Shown here: positions 27,528 to 37,616 of the stretch, piece after piece
How the letters are laid out: each line of letters starts with the position of its first letter
How positions within the stretch are numbered: the stretch's first letter is position 1
From: Proteinivorax tanatarense
GTDB taxonomy: Bacteria > Bacillota > Proteinivoracia > Proteinivoracales > Proteinivoracaceae
Reading direction: 5' to 3'
Assembly (NCBI RefSeq): GCF_040267685.1
Contig: NZ_CP158367.1
Span: 1,426,001 to 1,490,000 of the forward strand
DNA: 64,000 nucleotides
Position numbers and translations under genes: made by a program
Notes under the pieces: model-generated
Told to the model about the DNA's origin: nothing
The model's database searches: none
The model's input: the letters and a program-made list of their open reading frames with translations, nothing else

Positions 27528-29615
27528 ATGTCAAAAAAGTATAGAGTATATGAAGTGGCTCGGGACTTATCAGTTTCTAGTAAAGAACTAGTGGAGCGCT
27601 TGCAAGGAACAAAGATAAATGTAAAAAATCATATGAGCACTCTTTCTGAAGAAGATGTTAGTTATGTTTATGATTTGTTTATTAAAGTTCAGGAAGAAAA
27701 AAACAATGACAATATCGATAAAAAAGATACAAAAGAGACTTTAATAGAGAATACAGAAGATCAAAAAGACCAAAGCAAAAAAAACAAAACAAAAAATAAA
27801 AAAAGAGGTAGAAATAAGCAGAAAAAGAACGAACAATCACAGATAACAAAGGATGATCAAATGAATAATAAAGTAGTTTTAACAAGTGATAGTATAACAG
27901 TTGCAGAGTTAGCAGAACAGTTACAGGTTAGCTCTACAGAGATAATTAAAAAATTGATGTCTTTAGGAATTATGGCAACTTTAAATCAATCCTTAGATGT
28001 TGAAACAGTGGAATTGGTAGCGTTAGAGTTTGATGTTACTGTTGAAGTTAAATCTGAAGAAGAGGAAAAAGTTGATGAACTTGATTTTGACGACAAGCCA
28101 GAAGATTTAAAACCACGTTCGCCAGTGGTCACTGTTTTGGGGCATGTGGATCATGGTAAAACCACTCTTTTAGATTCAATTAGAAATACAAAAGTAACAA
28201 CTGGTGAAGCTGGGGGGATAACCCAACATATAGGTGCATATCAAGTCCGAGCTAATGAAAATAAAATTACATTTATAGACACACCTGGGCATGCAGCTTT
28301 TACTGCAATGCGGGCAAGAGGTGCTCAAGTGACAGATATAGCAATTTTAGTAGTGGCGGCAGACGACGGAGTTATGCCTCAAACAGTTGAGGCGATCAAT
28401 CATGTAAAAGCTGCCGGGGTACCGATTATAGTAGCGGTAAACAAAATAGATAGACCCACTGCTAACGTAGATAAAATTAAACAAGAAATGGCAAACTATA
28501 ACCTTGTACCTGAAGAATGGGGTGGAGATACTGTTTTTGCAGAAGTTTCTGCTTTAAAAGGTGAAGGGATAGACAATTTGCTAGAGATGATTGTCTTAGT
28601 TTCAGAAATGCAGGAGTTAAAAGCTAACCCAAATGCCCTTGCCAGTGGTACGGTAATTGAATCTAAACTTGATAAAGGTCGAGGACCAGTTGCTACTGTA
28701 CTAATTCGAAGAGGTACACTGCATGTTGGTGATTCCATAGCAAGTGGTACAGCTTATGGTAAAGTTAGAGCAATGATCAACGACAAAGGCAAAAATATAA
28801 AAAAAGCTAAGCCTTCAACACCTGTGGAAATCTTAGGTTTGTCAGAAGCCCCACAGGCAGGTGAGTCTTTTAGGGTAATGGAAAACGATAAAACAGCTAG
28901 GAACCTAGCACAACAAAAATTAAACAAAGACAAAAATGAGCTGATGCAAAACAATTCAGCTGTATCTTTAGATGATTTATTTAAGTCTATTCAAGAAGGG
29001 GAAATTAAAGATTTAAATATAATTGTTAAAGCTGATGTGCAAGGGTCCTGCGAAGCAATTAAGCATTCATTAGAAAAATTGTCTGATGAAAAGGTAAATG
29101 TCAAAGTTATTCATACCGGGGTAGGAGCAGTCAATGAAAATGACGTGATGCTAGCTTCAGCATCATCAGCTATAATAATAGGTTTTAATGTTCGACCAGA
29201 TACAAGTGCACAAAAAACAGCTAAAAAAGATGGCGTGGACTTAAGACTTTACCGAATAATTTACGATGCTATAGAAGATGTAAAAAAAGCAATGCAAGGT
29301 CTTTTAGAGCCTGAATATGAAGAAGTATTTGTAGGGAAAGCAGAAGTAAGACAAACCTTTAAAGCATCAAAAATAGGAACTATAGCTGGTAGTTATGTTA
29401 CAGAAGGAAAAATGGTTAAGGGTTACGGAGTACGCTTAATAAGAGATGGCATTGTGATATACGAAGGAAAGCTGGATACTCTTAAGAGGTTTAAGGATGA
29501 TGTTAAAGAAGTAAACACAGGGTATGAGTGTGGGATTTTATTGGAAAACTTTAATGATGTAAAAGACGGTGATATGGTGGAGTGCTTTACTGAACAAGAA
29601 GTAAAACCAGTTTAA
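27528..29615 (+). CDS. infB: Translation initiation factor IF-2
   Basis: A 695-residue GTPase that places initiator tRNA on the ribosome. Two N-terminal IF2_N modules (about 1-55 and 125-175) surround a lysine/asparagine-rich low-complexity linker. G1 [12 protein letters not shown]3 DTPGHAAF and G4 NKID are intact, followed by domains II-IV. ATG at 27528 is set by GGGGGGG upstream. Confidence 0.97.
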   Translation: MSKKYRVYEVARDLSVSSKELVERLQGTKINVKNHMSTLSEEDVSYVYDLFIKVQEEKNNDNIDKKDTKETLIENTEDQKDQSKKNKTKNKKRGRNKQKKNEQSQITKDDQMNNKVVLTSDSITVAELAEQLQVSSTEIIKKLMSLGIMATLNQSLDVETVELVALEFDVTVEVKSEEEEKVDELDFDDKPEDLKPRSPVVTVLGHVDHGKTTLLDSIRNTKVTTGEAGGITQHIGAYQVRANENKITFIDTPGHAAFTAMRARGAQVTDIAILVVAADDGVMPQTVEAINHVKAAGVPIIVAVNKIDRPTANVDKIKQEMANYNLVPEEWGGDTVFAEVSALKGEGIDNLLEMIVLVSEMQELKANPNALASGTVIESKLDKGRGPVATVLIRRGTLHVGDSIASGTAYGKVRAMINDKGKNIKKAKPSTPVEILGLSEAPQAGESFRVMENDKTARNLAQQKLNKDKNELMQNNSAVSLDDLFKSIQEGEIKDLNIIVKADVQGSCEAIKHSLEKLSDEKVNVKVIHTGVGAVNENDVMLASASSAIIIGFNVRPDTSAQKTAKKDGVDLRLYRIIYDAIEDVKKAMQGLLEPEYEEVFVGKAEVRQTFKASKIGTIAGSYVTEGKMVKGYGVRLIRDGIVIYEGKLDTLKRFKDDVKEVNTGYECGILLENFNDVKDGDMVECFTEQEVKPV

Positions 29616-29629
29616 ATGAGGTGATTATT

Positions 29630-29974
29630 ATGTCTCAAAGAGCAACGAAGTTAGGAGAAGCTATAAAAATAGAAATTAACGACATTATCCAAAAACGCTT
29701 AAAGGATCCAAGAGTTGGATTTTTAACAATTACAAGTGTTGATGTAACAAGTGACTTAAGAGAATCGACTATATTTTTCACAGTGTATGGCAGTGAACAA
29801 GAAAAAAAAGATACCCTAACAGGAGTAGAAAAGGCTAAGGGATTTATTCGCTCAGAGTTGGGGAAACGTTTAAAGGTGAGACATGTACCAGAGTTATATT
29901 TTAAGTTTGATTATTCTTTAGAGTATGGTAATAAGATAGATAAATTATTAAAGGATATTCATGATGAAAGATAG
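29630..29974 (+). CDS. rbfA: 30S ribosome-binding factor RbfA
   Basis: A 114-residue KH-fold RbfA (KLGEAIKIEINDIIQKRLKDPRVGFLTITSVDVTSDL). It functions in late 16S rRNA 5' end maturation. ATG 29630 is used because GAGGTGA lies upstream; the earlier in-frame start overlaps that RBS. It overlaps nrnA by 14 bases. Confidence 0.95.
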   Translation: MSQRATKLGEAIKIEINDIIQKRLKDPRVGFLTITSVDVTSDLRESTIFFTVYGSEQEKKDTLTGVEKAKGFIRSELGKRLKVRHVPELYFKFDYSLEYGNKIDKLLKDIHDER

Positions 29975-30929
29975 TTTAAATACTTTAATTAATCAGCTTA
30001 ATAAAAGCAGTAAATTTTCCTTAGTTGCTCATCCTGGGCCTGATGGAGATAGCATAGGTTCTATAATAGCCCTGGGTTTAGGGTTAAGGTTTTTAGGTAA
30101 AACAGTATCAATGTACTGTACAGATACTCTGCCTGAGCAATTTAAATTTATAGAAGAAACTAGTTTGATTTCCCTTGGCAAGCCATCTGATCTTGATAGC
30201 TGTATAATAGCTCTAGATTGTAGTGATGAAAAGCGTTTAACTGATCAAGGAGTAGAGATTTCAGCTTTTACTATGTCGATAAATATTGACCATCATCCTA
30301 AAAATACCTGTTTTGCTGATATCAACTATTGTGATGATAGTAAAGTAGCAACAGCTGAGCTTATTTTCGAAATATTAAAGACCTTAAAAGTGCCCATAAC
30401 CCAACCTATAGCCAACACTCTTTATTTAGGGATTGTAACAGACTCTGGTTTTTTCTCATATGAGAATACTAGTTCAGATACCCATGCTATCGCAAGTGAG
30501 TTGCTAGAATCTGGGGTAAACCCCAGTGTATTTAAACAAAACTTGGAGAAAAAAAGCATAAGTCACTATAAAGTTTTATCTTACTTTTTAAACAACATCA
30601 AACTTTATATAAATAATAGAGTAGCAGTCCTCGTTGCCGAAAAAAACGACCTTTTAGTACATGGACTTAGTGATTTTCAACAAATTGACGACCTTGTAGA
30701 GTATCTCCGAAATATAGATGGAGTAGAAGTTGCTATTTTGATAAAATGTGAACCTGAGCTTCTAAAGTTTAGCTTTAGGTCTACCAGTACCCTAGATGTG
30801 GGTGAAATATGTCGCGATTTTGGTGGCGGAGGACATAAAAAAGCAGCTGGCTTTAGTTTAAAAGCCCAATCTCATAAAAAAATTTTAGCAGATGTTCTAA
30901 AGACTGTAGAAGGGAAGTTAAACGAATAA
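29961..30929 (+). CDS. nrnA: DHH-family nanoRNase/pAp phosphatase NrnA
   Basis: A 322-residue DHH/DHHA1 phosphoesterase that degrades nanoRNA and dephosphorylates pAp. Metal-binding motifs: HPGPDGDSIGS, ALDCSD, IDHHPKN; C-terminal FGGGGHKKAAGF. Position between rbfA and truB matches other Firmicutes. Confidence 0.93.
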   Translation: MMKDSLNTLINQLNKSSKFSLVAHPGPDGDSIGSIIALGLGLRFLGKTVSMYCTDTLPEQFKFIEETSLISLGKPSDLDSCIIALDCSDEKRLTDQGVEISAFTMSINIDHHPKNTCFADINYCDDSKVATAELIFEILKTLKVPITQPIANTLYLGIVTDSGFFSYENTSSDTHAIASELLESGVNPSVFKQNLEKKSISHYKVLSYFLNNIKLYINNRVAVLVAEKNDLLVHGLSDFQQIDDLVEYLRNIDGVEVAILIKCEPELLKFSFRSTSTLDVGEICRDFGGGGHKKAAGFSLKAQSHKKILADVLKTVEGKLNE

Positions 30930-30930
30930 A

Positions 30931-31800
30931 ATGAATGGCATATTAAATGTACTAAAACCACCAGGTAAAACTTCACATCAAGTGGTAGCTGAAATAAGAA
31001 AAAAGTTAGGCATAAAAAAAGTTGGGCACACTGGCACATTAGATCCTAATGCTGCTGGTGTGCTGCCTATATGTGTTGGCAAAGCAACGAGAGTTAGTCA
31101 ATATGTCTTAGATTTTGACAAGGTTTATAGAGCTGAAGTAACTCTAGGGAAAACTTCAGACACAGGAGACCTATATGGAAATGTTATTGAAAAAGAGCTG
31201 CCAGATAATTTTTCATTAAGCAAAAATGAACTTAACAATATACTAGAAAAGTTTACAGGCGAAATTAATCAAACTCCTCCTATGGCCTCAGCTATAAAAG
31301 TAAAAGGTAAAAAATTATATGAATACTATAGACAAGGTGAAGAAGTTGATATTCCTACTAGAAAGGTTAAGATATATAATATTAAGTTGTTAGAGAAACC
31401 TTTTGATTGTAAAAAATTCTATATTGATGTAACTTGTTCTAAAGGAACATACATAAGAACCTTATGTACCGATATAGGTGAATCAATAGGCACTAGTGGT
31501 GTAATGTCATTTTTATTAAGAACAAAAGTTGGGCCATTTGAAATTGATACTGCTATCCCTTTGTCAAAAATAAAAAGAGAAAATGTTTTTGATATTATGT
31601 TGCCCATAGATTCAGCACTGGTTCATTTTCCAAAGCTGGTTCTAAATGAACCCAGTAGTGATTCTATAATTCATGGCAGAAAAGTTGCTATAAATTCAGA
31701 AGTAAAGGGAGTAGCAAGAGTTTATAACACTGCAGGAGAATTTTTAGCCTTAGCTCGAGTTAAAAATAATGTCTTAATCCCTGAAAAAGTATATTTTTAA
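30931..31800 (+). CDS. truB: tRNA pseudouridine-55 synthase TruB
   Basis: A 289-residue TruB. N-terminal GILNVLKPPGKTSHQVV, and the catalytic Asp in HTGTLDPNAAGVLPI. It makes Psi55 in the T-loop. Starts one base after the nrnA stop codon region, so translation is probably coupled. Confidence 0.96.
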   Translation: MNGILNVLKPPGKTSHQVVAEIRKKLGIKKVGHTGTLDPNAAGVLPICVGKATRVSQYVLDFDKVYRAEVTLGKTSDTGDLYGNVIEKELPDNFSLSKNELNNILEKFTGEINQTPPMASAIKVKGKKLYEYYRQGEEVDIPTRKVKIYNIKLLEKPFDCKKFYIDVTCSKGTYIRTLCTDIGESIGTSGVMSFLLRTKVGPFEIDTAIPLSKIKRENVFDIMLPIDSALVHFPKLVLNEPSSDSIIHGRKVAINSEVKGVARVYNTAGEFLALARVKNNVLIPEKVYF

Positions 31801-31814
31801 AGAGGAGGGGTGGA

Positions 31815-32723
31815 ATGGAAGTAATATTTGGCATAGATAACATATCACCATTTAAAGAACGTTCTTATGTTACCATAGGCAATTTTGATGGTTATCACAA
31901 AGGTCATAAGCTATTAGTAGAGAAGGTACAGAGAAAAGCGATCAAAGGAGAGGGTAAATCTGTATTAATTACTTTCTTTCCCCATCCACAATCATTGTTT
32001 GTATCAGACTTTAAAATTGTAAATTCATTGGAAGTTAAAATAGAAAAGTTGAGAAAAACCGGAGTTGATTATTTAATAATAATACCTTTTACTCATCAAT
32101 TCTCTAACATTTCCGCTTTCGAATTCGTTCAAGATATTTTAATAGATAAGCTTAATTGTAAAGGCGTTGTGATAGGATATGACTTTGCGTTTGGCAAAAA
32201 AGGAGAAGGTAATGGTGAGTTTTTAAAAAAGTATCAACAATTTTCTACCGAGGTTGTGGAGGCAGTAACTTTTAATGGTTTAATAGCATCAAGTACTGTT
32301 CTTAGAAAAGCACTGCTTGATGGGGATATTGCCCTTTATAATAATATTTCAGGAGATTATCCTTTATATACTGGTGTAGTAGTTAAGGGGCTGGGATTAG
32401 GAAAAAAATTCGGTTTTGCTACTGCCAATTTTTATCTACCCAGCAATTTATTATTTCCTAAAAAAGGTGTATATGCTGTTAAAGTAATAGTAGGTACGGA
32501 AACTTTCTCAGGAGTTGCTAACTTCGGAACTAAACCAACTATTGGTAGCAATAAACTTGTAGTAGAAGTCCATATTTTTGGTTTAGAGGAAAATTTATAT
32601 GGGAAAAAAATAACTCTAAAATTAATACAATTTTTGCGAGAAGAAAAACAATTCTGCAGTAAACAGAAACTCATAACTCAGGTAAATGAGGATATAATAA
32701 GGTCTAAAGAAATTCTATGTTAG
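31815..32723 (+). CDS. ribF: Bifunctional riboflavin kinase / FAD synthetase
   Basis: A 302-residue RibF. N-terminal FAD synthetase domain (TIGNFDGYHKGHKLLV; later SSTVLRKAL) and C-terminal riboflavin kinase domain (GLGLGKKFGFATANFYLP). It makes FMN and FAD from riboflavin and ATP. No FMN riboswitch is seen upstream. Confidence 0.95.
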   Translation: MEVIFGIDNISPFKERSYVTIGNFDGYHKGHKLLVEKVQRKAIKGEGKSVLITFFPHPQSLFVSDFKIVNSLEVKIEKLRKTGVDYLIIIPFTHQFSNISAFEFVQDILIDKLNCKGVVIGYDFAFGKKGEGNGEFLKKYQQFSTEVVEAVTFNGLIASSTVLRKALLDGDIALYNNISGDYPLYTGVVVKGLGLGKKFGFATANFYLPSNLLFPKKGVYAVKVIVGTETFSGVANFGTKPTIGSNKLVVEVHIFGLEENLYGKKITLKLIQFLREEKQFCSKQKLITQVNEDIIRSKEILC

Positions 32724-32729
32724 TATTTC

Positions 32730-32758
32730 TTTACATTTAGGGATTTATATGATAAAAT
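32730..32758 (+). promoter_or_regulatory. Sigma-A promoter of rpsO
   Basis: TTTACA, 17 bases, TAAAAT, just after the ribF stop. Confidence 0.7.
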
Positions 32759-32775
32759 TCTTTATGTAATTTCCT

Positions 32776-32824
32776 TATGCTCTGTTTATCGACTCACCGA
32801 CGGTATTCTGGGCTAACGGAGTAA
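32776..32824 (+). promoter_or_regulatory. Structured rpsO leader (likely S15 autoregulatory element)
   Basis: CTCTGTT (32778-32784) pairs with AACGGAG (32815-32821), closing a structured leader between the promoter and rpsO that contains GACGGTATTCTGG. rpsO leaders in Firmicutes commonly bind S15 to repress translation. Confidence 0.6.
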
Positions 32825-32843
32825 AAATAGGAGGTGAAAAATT

Positions 32844-33104
32844 ATGACTTTTGACAAACAAAAAGTAATTGAAGAGTTTAAAACTCATGAAGGGGATACA
32901 GGATCTCCAGAAGTACAAATTGCAGTTTTAACACATAGGATTAATCAATTAAACGACCATTTTAAAACCCATAAAAAGGACTTTCATTCTAGAAGAGGTC
33001 TTCTTAAAATGGTTGGTAAAAGACGTAATCTTTTGAACTATTTAAAAGACAAAGATATCGAAAGATACAGAACCTTAATTCAAAAGCTAAACATCAGAAA
33101 GTAA
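32844..33104 (+). CDS. rpsO: 30S ribosomal protein S15
   Basis: An 86-residue uS15; [22 protein letters not shown] and [19 protein letters not shown] are the family's 16S rRNA-binding parts. AGGAGGTG precedes the ATG. It lies directly upstream of pnp, as in most bacteria. Confidence 0.97.
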   Translation: MTFDKQKVIEEFKTHEGDTGSPEVQIAVLTHRINQLNDHFKTHKKDFHSRRGLLKMVGKRRNLLNYLKDKDIERYRTLIQKLNIRK

Positions 33105-33106
33105 AT

Positions 33107-33135
33107 AAAGCGGGGGAAATCCCGCTTTATTTTTA
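33107..33135 (+). terminator. Terminator after rpsO
   Basis: AAAGCGGG pairs with CCCGCTTT, followed by a T-rich tract. Confidence 0.85.
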
Positions 33136-33155
33136 ATTCAATAAATTCAAAATAG

Positions 33156-33183
33156 TTGTATAGGCATATTATCTCTGTATAAA
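33156..33183 (+). promoter_or_regulatory. Probable sigma-A promoter of pnp
   Basis: TTGTAT, 16 bases, TATAAA, between the rpsO terminator and pnp. Confidence 0.5.
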
Positions 33184-33213
33184 GGGATAATATTATCTGA
33201 AAGGAGGAAAATA

Positions 33214-35319
33214 ATGAGCAAAACTTATACTTATAATTTTGCTGGAAGAGATTTGGTCGTTGAAACGCTAAAATACTCTCAGCAAGCGAATGGTTCTGCA
33301 ATGTTAAAGTATGGTGACACCTCAGTATTAGTCAACGCTACAGCATCAAAAGAAGCCAAAGAAGGAGTTAATTTTTTCCCATTAACAGTTGATTATGAAG
33401 AAAGATTGTATGCAGTTGGGAAAATACCAGGTGGCTTTATAAAAAGGGAGGGAAGACCTTCTGAAAAAGCTGTTCTTGCAGCAAGGTTAACGGATAGGCC
33501 TTTAAGGCCACTGTTTCCAGACGGGTTTAGAAATGCAGTTCATGTAGTATGCACTGTTATGTCTGTTGATCAGGATAACCTTCCTGAAATTACAGCAATT
33601 AATGGGGCTTCAATAGCCCTTTGCATTTCAGATATTCCATTTGATGGACCTGTTGGAGCTGTTTCAGTTGGATTAGTCAATAATGAAATTATAATAAATC
33701 CAACCTCCGAACAACGTGATAACACTGACCTAAATTTGACTGTAGCTGGTACAGAAGATGCTATCATGATGGTGGAGGCAGGAGCTAATGAAGTTTCTGA
33801 AGATTTAATTTTAGATGCTTTAATGAAAGCTCATGAAGAGATTAAAAAGATTGTAAAATTCCAAAAAGAAATTATCATGGAAATAGGTAAAGAAAAGATG
33901 GAAGTTCAGCTACATAGTGTGGATTTAGAAGCTGAACAAAAAGTAAGGTCGTTAGCTTCTAATTCTCTAAAAGAAGCAATTCAGACTTTTGACAAGCAAA
34001 AGAGAGAAGAGAATATAGAAAATGTTAAAGATGATGTTTTTAAGCAGTTAGAAGAATTTTATGGTGATGATTTTGCAGAAAAGCAAAGTGATATTAGTGA
34101 AGTGATTTCAAATATAGTGAAAGAAGAAGTTAGAAACAGTATCCTTAATGATGGTCTACGACCGGATGGACGCACACCTGATGAAATTAGGCCGGTTACG
34201 TGTGAAGTTGACATTTTGCCAAGGACTCATGGATCAGGGTTGTTTAAAAGGGGACAAACTCAAGTTCTTAGTGTTTGTACTTTAGGACCTTTAGGTGATG
34301 TCCAAATTTTAGATGGAATTGATTTAGAGGAATCTAAGCGCTATATACACCACTATAACTTTCCACCTTTCAGCGTTGGGGAGCCTGGATTTATGAGGGG
34401 GCCAGGAAGGCGGGAGATTGGTCATGGAGCTTTAGCAGAGCGAGCTTTAGAGCCTATGATTCCTTCCGAAGAGGAATTCCCTTATACAATTAGGTTAGTT
34501 TCAGAAGTTCTAGAATCAAACGGCTCTTCTTCTATGGGGAGTGTTTGTGCTAGTACGCTATCTTTAATGCAAGCTGGAGTTCCCTTAAAAAAACCGGTAT
34601 CTGGTATAGCTATGGGTCTTGTCATAGGTAATGATAAATATCAAGTGCTAACTGATATCCAAGGAATGGAAGATTTCTTGGGAGATATGGATTTTAAAGT
34701 TGCAGGAACTCAAGATGGTATTACAGCGTTGCAAATGGATATTAAAGTCGCTGGAATAAATAAAGAAATTTTATCAAATGCAATTAAGTTAGGAAAGAAA
34801 AACTATCTAAAAATAATGGATAAAATGCTGCAAACGATAGAAAGACCAAATAAATTACTTTCTAAGTATGCACCTAAAATTATTCAATTTAAAATTAATC
34901 CTGACAAAATTAGAGACGTAATTGGTCCTGGCGGTAAAATGATTAACCAAATTATCGAACAAACAGGTGTTAAAATCGATATTGAGCCTGATGGTAAAGT
35001 ATTTATAGCAGCTGTAGATCAGGAATCTGGAGATAAGGCTTTAAAAATAATTGAAGACTTGACTGCAGAAGTTGAGGTCGGGAAAAATTATCAAGCTAAA
35101 GTAACTAGAGTGGAGAAATATGGTGCATTTGCTGAGGTGCTTCCTGGCAAAGAGGGACTAATTCATATCTCTCAACTAGATTTAGAAAGAGTTAATAAAA
35201 CTGAAGATATTGTAAAATTAGGAGACACTATAGAGGTTAAGGTTACCGATATAGATGATAAAGGAAGAGTCAATCTGTCGCGTAAGGCTATTCTTAAAGA
35301 AGAACAAAAAAATGAATAG
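33214..35319 (+). CDS. pnp: Polyribonucleotide nucleotidyltransferase (PNPase)
   Basis: A 701-residue 3'-5' phosphorolytic exoribonuclease. Two RNase PH domains around an all-helical linker (about 215-300), then a KH domain ([20 protein letters not shown]) and an S1 domain ([30 protein letters not shown]). Complete and of usual length; ATG preceded by AAAGGAGG. Confidence 0.97.
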   Translation: MSKTYTYNFAGRDLVVETLKYSQQANGSAMLKYGDTSVLVNATASKEAKEGVNFFPLTVDYEERLYAVGKIPGGFIKREGRPSEKAVLAARLTDRPLRPLFPDGFRNAVHVVCTVMSVDQDNLPEITAINGASIALCISDIPFDGPVGAVSVGLVNNEIIINPTSEQRDNTDLNLTVAGTEDAIMMVEAGANEVSEDLILDALMKAHEEIKKIVKFQKEIIMEIGKEKMEVQLHSVDLEAEQKVRSLASNSLKEAIQTFDKQKREENIENVKDDVFKQLEEFYGDDFAEKQSDISEVISNIVKEEVRNSILNDGLRPDGRTPDEIRPVTCEVDILPRTHGSGLFKRGQTQVLSVCTLGPLGDVQILDGIDLEESKRYIHHYNFPPFSVGEPGFMRGPGRREIGHGALAERALEPMIPSEEEFPYTIRLVSEVLESNGSSSMGSVCASTLSLMQAGVPLKKPVSGIAMGLVIGNDKYQVLTDIQGMEDFLGDMDFKVAGTQDGITALQMDIKVAGINKEILSNAIKLGKKNYLKIMDKMLQTIERPNKLLSKYAPKIIQFKINPDKIRDVIGPGGKMINQIIEQTGVKIDIEPDGKVFIAAVDQESGDKALKIIEDLTAEVEVGKNYQAKVTRVEKYGAFAEVLPGKEGLIHISQLDLERVNKTEDIVKLGDTIEVKVTDIDDKGRVNLSRKAILKEEQKNE

Positions 35320-35324
35320 TATAA

Positions 35325-35358
35325 AAAAGCATCTTATAAATAGATGCTTTTTTTTTTT
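35325..35358 (+). terminator. Terminator after pnp
   Basis: AAGCATCT, 7-base loop, AGATGCTT followed by about nine more T. Confidence 0.9.
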
Positions 35359-35371
35359 AGTGAATACCTTA

Positions 35372-35405
35372 CACCTCCTATAAATAATATTATTTATAGG
35401 AGGTG
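35372..35405 (+). promoter_or_regulatory. Perfect 34-bp palindrome containing the RBS of the YlxY-like gene
   Basis: CACCTCCTATAAATAAT is followed at once by its exact reverse complement. The right arm carries the GGAGGTG ribosome binding site five bases before the ATG at 35411. In RNA it would hide the RBS in a 17-bp hairpin; in DNA it could be an operator. A TGAATA at 35361-35366 resembles a forespore (sigma-G) -35 element, with a weak -10 inside the palindrome. Confidence 0.85.
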
Positions 35406-35410
35406 AACAA

Positions 35411-36433
35411 ATGAAATATTATATCAAAACTATAAAGTTTAAAACATTAGTAATAATCTTTTTACTTAAATTTCATTTAATAATATTGTTAGCAGGTTTA
35501 TCTATTTATAATTCTGCAACTACTGTGAGCCAAAACGTATTTTTTGGTGAATTTGATTTGGGTGGGGTAAAAAAGGAAGAAGTTGAAAATTATCTTAATT
35601 CAGTAGCTAATAATTACTATATAGAGCCCTCAGAAGCATATATAGATCCTGAAACCCAAAGCTTAATACCACATTTAAACGGTTTTGAGTTAAATGTGGA
35701 AAAAACTGCAGAAAAAATTATTAGCTCTTCTAAAGGAGAATCTGTGCAACCAGTGCTAAACACAATTTTTCCTGAAACGAAAGTGAATGATTTTTCTGAT
35801 ATTCCAATTTATCAAGGGCACCCCACTAAAAAAATGGCTTCTTTTGTGATAAATGTTTCTTGGGGAACAGAATATTTATTAGAGATGCTAGATATATTGG
35901 AAGATAACGATTGTCAAGCAAACTTTTTTTTAGTTGGTAAGTGGGCTGATGAAAACGAAGACATAGTGAGGAAAATACATAAGGGCGGCCATGTTATTGG
36001 CAATCACGGATATTCTGATCCTTATATGAGCAAAATTCCAGAAAGAGAAATTATTGAAGAAATAGAGAAAACAAACACTGCTATAGAAAATGTTATAGAT
36101 AAAAGGCCAGTTTACTTTAGCCCTCCATACGGAGAAAAAGAAAAGAGAATTTTTAAAACAGCTTCTGATACTGATATGGTAAATGTTTTATGGAGTTTAG
36201 ATACCATAGACTGGCAACGGCCCGGTTCTGAAAATATGGCAGATAGAATCCTTGATAATATCCATAATGGTGCAATTATTTTAATGCACCCTACAGAACA
36301 AACTCCCCAAGCCTTAGAAATGATGATTAAAGGCATTAGGGATAAAGGTTATGAGATTGTTGATATGGAGAAGATGCTTTGTCCTAATTATCATAAAGGC
36401 AACTTCGGAGAATTAAAACAAAATTTTAAATAA
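35411..36433 (+). CDS. YlxY-like polysaccharide deacetylase homologue, probably inactive
   Basis: A 340-residue secreted or membrane-anchored protein: N-terminal hydrophobic segment (about 12-33), a region resembling the VanW/YoaR-type peptidoglycan-binding fold (VFFGEFDLGGVKKEEVENYL), and a C-terminal NodB domain (about 143-325). Motif 3 (RPVYFSPPYG) and the late MHPTEQT are present. However motif 1 is FVINVSWG, with Asn148 where the catalytic Asp should be, and motif 2 is NHGYSDP, missing the second metal-binding His. It follows pnp as ylxY does in B. subtilis. Confidence 0.85.
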   Translation: MKYYIKTIKFKTLVIIFLLKFHLIILLAGLSIYNSATTVSQNVFFGEFDLGGVKKEEVENYLNSVANNYYIEPSEAYIDPETQSLIPHLNGFELNVEKTAEKIISSSKGESVQPVLNTIFPETKVNDFSDIPIYQGHPTKKMASFVINVSWGTEYLLEMLDILEDNDCQANFFLVGKWADENEDIVRKIHKGGHVIGNHGYSDPYMSKIPEREIIEEIEKTNTAIENVIDKRPVYFSPPYGEKEKRIFKTASDTDMVNVLWSLDTIDWQRPGSENMADRILDNIHNGAIILMHPTEQTPQALEMMIKGIRDKGYEIVDMEKMLCPNYHKGNFGELKQNFK

Positions 36434-36500
36434 TTAAAGGTATTAATAACATTATTAAAGAAATTATAAACATTAAACAAGTTAAAAAGCAGGTGAAATT

Positions 36501-36683
36501 ATGACCCATTTTGGTAAAGAGAGAGTTGATCTTATTAAGGAGATAGAAGAGTTAAGAAAACTTTTAAATAAAAGTTACAAATCTAATACTAAACTAGATA
36601 ATCAACACATAATTAAACTTAGTATGGAGATGGATAATAAGATCAACAGACTTATGCAGTTAAAGGGTAAAAAAGGGGGCTAA
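36501..36683 (+). CDS. Spo0E-like sporulation phosphatase
   Basis: A 60-residue protein with the Spo0E family pattern: a first helix with EIEELRKLLN, then a second helix with SMEMD at 41-45 in place of the family SQELD motif that contacts Spo0A-P. Spo0E proteins dephosphorylate Spo0A-P and delay sporulation. AGGTGAAATT precedes the ATG. It sits in a sporulation-related cluster. Confidence 0.75.
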   Translation: MTHFGKERVDLIKEIEELRKLLNKSYKSNTKLDNQHIIKLSMEMDNKINRLMQLKGKKGG

Positions 36684-36688
36684 TAATC

Positions 36689-36934
36689 GTGCGTTTTTCT
36701 GATCTGGACAGCAAAGAAATAATAAATTATTCCGATGGAAAAAAACTAGGTGTTGTAGGTAATTGTGACTTAGTTATAGATATTGAATCAGGCAATATAA
36801 AGGAGTTGATTATTCCTGATAAAGCTAACGTCTGGAATACGCTTTCAGGTAATACTAAAAATGTAAATATACCGTGGAAATCAATAAAAAAAATTGGGCA
36901 AGATACCATAATTGTAAATGTTGATCAAGAATAA
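36689..36934 (+). CDS. YlmC/YmxH family sporulation protein (PRC-barrel)
   Basis: An 81-residue PRC-barrel protein of the YlmC/YmxH family: MRFSDLDSKEIINYSDGKKLG ... IPWKSIKKIGQDTIIVN. GTG start with AAGGGGG upstream. B. subtilis ymxH lies next to the dipicolinate synthase operon, as here. Molecular role unknown. Confidence 0.85.
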   Translation: MRFSDLDSKEIINYSDGKKLGVVGNCDLVIDIESGNIKELIIPDKANVWNTLSGNTKNVNIPWKSIKKIGQDTIIVNVDQE

Positions 36935-36996
36935 AATAATTTTTGCCTTCCTCGGATAAGATAATAACGATATCTAAAAAGAGGAGGTATTTTATT

Positions 36997-37569
36997 ATGA
37001 CACAAAAAGTTATAGGTGTGTTTAGTTCAAGGCAACAGGCGGAGGAGACTGTTAAAACTTTAAGACAAGATCAATTCGCTGGTGAAATTTCTGTTGTTGC
37101 TAAAGATGAGCAAGAAGGTCAACAATATCAGCCCGAAGCTGAAGATAACAATTATAGAGTGGAAAGTAATGAATATAGACAAAAATATAGTGATACTGGC
37201 TTTAACACAGAAACTTCAGCAAACAAAGAAAGAGAACTTTCTTTTGAAGACCAGAATTTAACTGATGGTACATTGACAGGAGGAGCTTTAGGTGGACTAG
37301 CGGGGCTAGCTGTTGGTGCAGGAGCTCTGATAATTCCGGGATTAGGACCTATTATTGCAGCTGGGCCTATGGCAGGAATATTGACTGGAGCTCTGACAGG
37401 TGGAGTAGCAGGAGGATTAGTAGATTATGGGATTCCAGAAGAAAGAAGTAAGCATTACGAGTCTAAAGTACAGCAAGGTCATATATTAGTAATACTTGAA
37501 TCAGATGATACCGAAGATGCAGCGTCAATAATGCGAGAAAAGGGAGCACAGGACGTAGAAACTCATTAA
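36997..37569 (+). CDS. Glycine-rich protein with YflT-like stress domain
   Basis: A 190-residue protein. The N-terminal 30-40 residues (VIGVFSSRQQAEETVKTLRQ) resemble general stress protein 17M (YflT). A long glycine/alanine-rich hydrophobic middle (GALGGLAGLAVGAGALIIPG, about 92-150) could form a hairpin in the membrane, and the C-terminus (HILVILESDDTEDAASIMREKGA) is a second small alpha/beta module. ATG at 36997 is set by GAGGAGGT. Exact function unknown. Confidence 0.75.
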   Translation: MTQKVIGVFSSRQQAEETVKTLRQDQFAGEISVVAKDEQEGQQYQPEAEDNNYRVESNEYRQKYSDTGFNTETSANKERELSFEDQNLTDGTLTGGALGGLAGLAVGAGALIIPGLGPIIAAGPMAGILTGALTGGVAGGLVDYGIPEERSKHYESKVQQGHILVILESDDTEDAASIMREKGAQDVETH

Positions 37570-37577
37570 AAACAAAA

Positions 37578-37616
37578 GGAGCTACTGGCAAGATACAAGC
37601 CAGTAGCTCCTTTGTT
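37578..37616 (+). terminator. Strong terminator, apparent insertion site of the intron-like RNA
   Basis: A perfect 12-bp stem (GGAGCTACTGGC with GCCAGTAGCTCC) followed by TTTGTT. Group IIC introns characteristically insert right after such terminators, and the intron-like sequence starts at the next base. Confidence 0.9.

Noticed and set aside
36943-36996. Longer N-terminus for the glycine-rich stress-like protein
   Set aside because: The extension runs through the leader and across the GAGGAGGT RBS; the ATG at 36997 is properly spaced.
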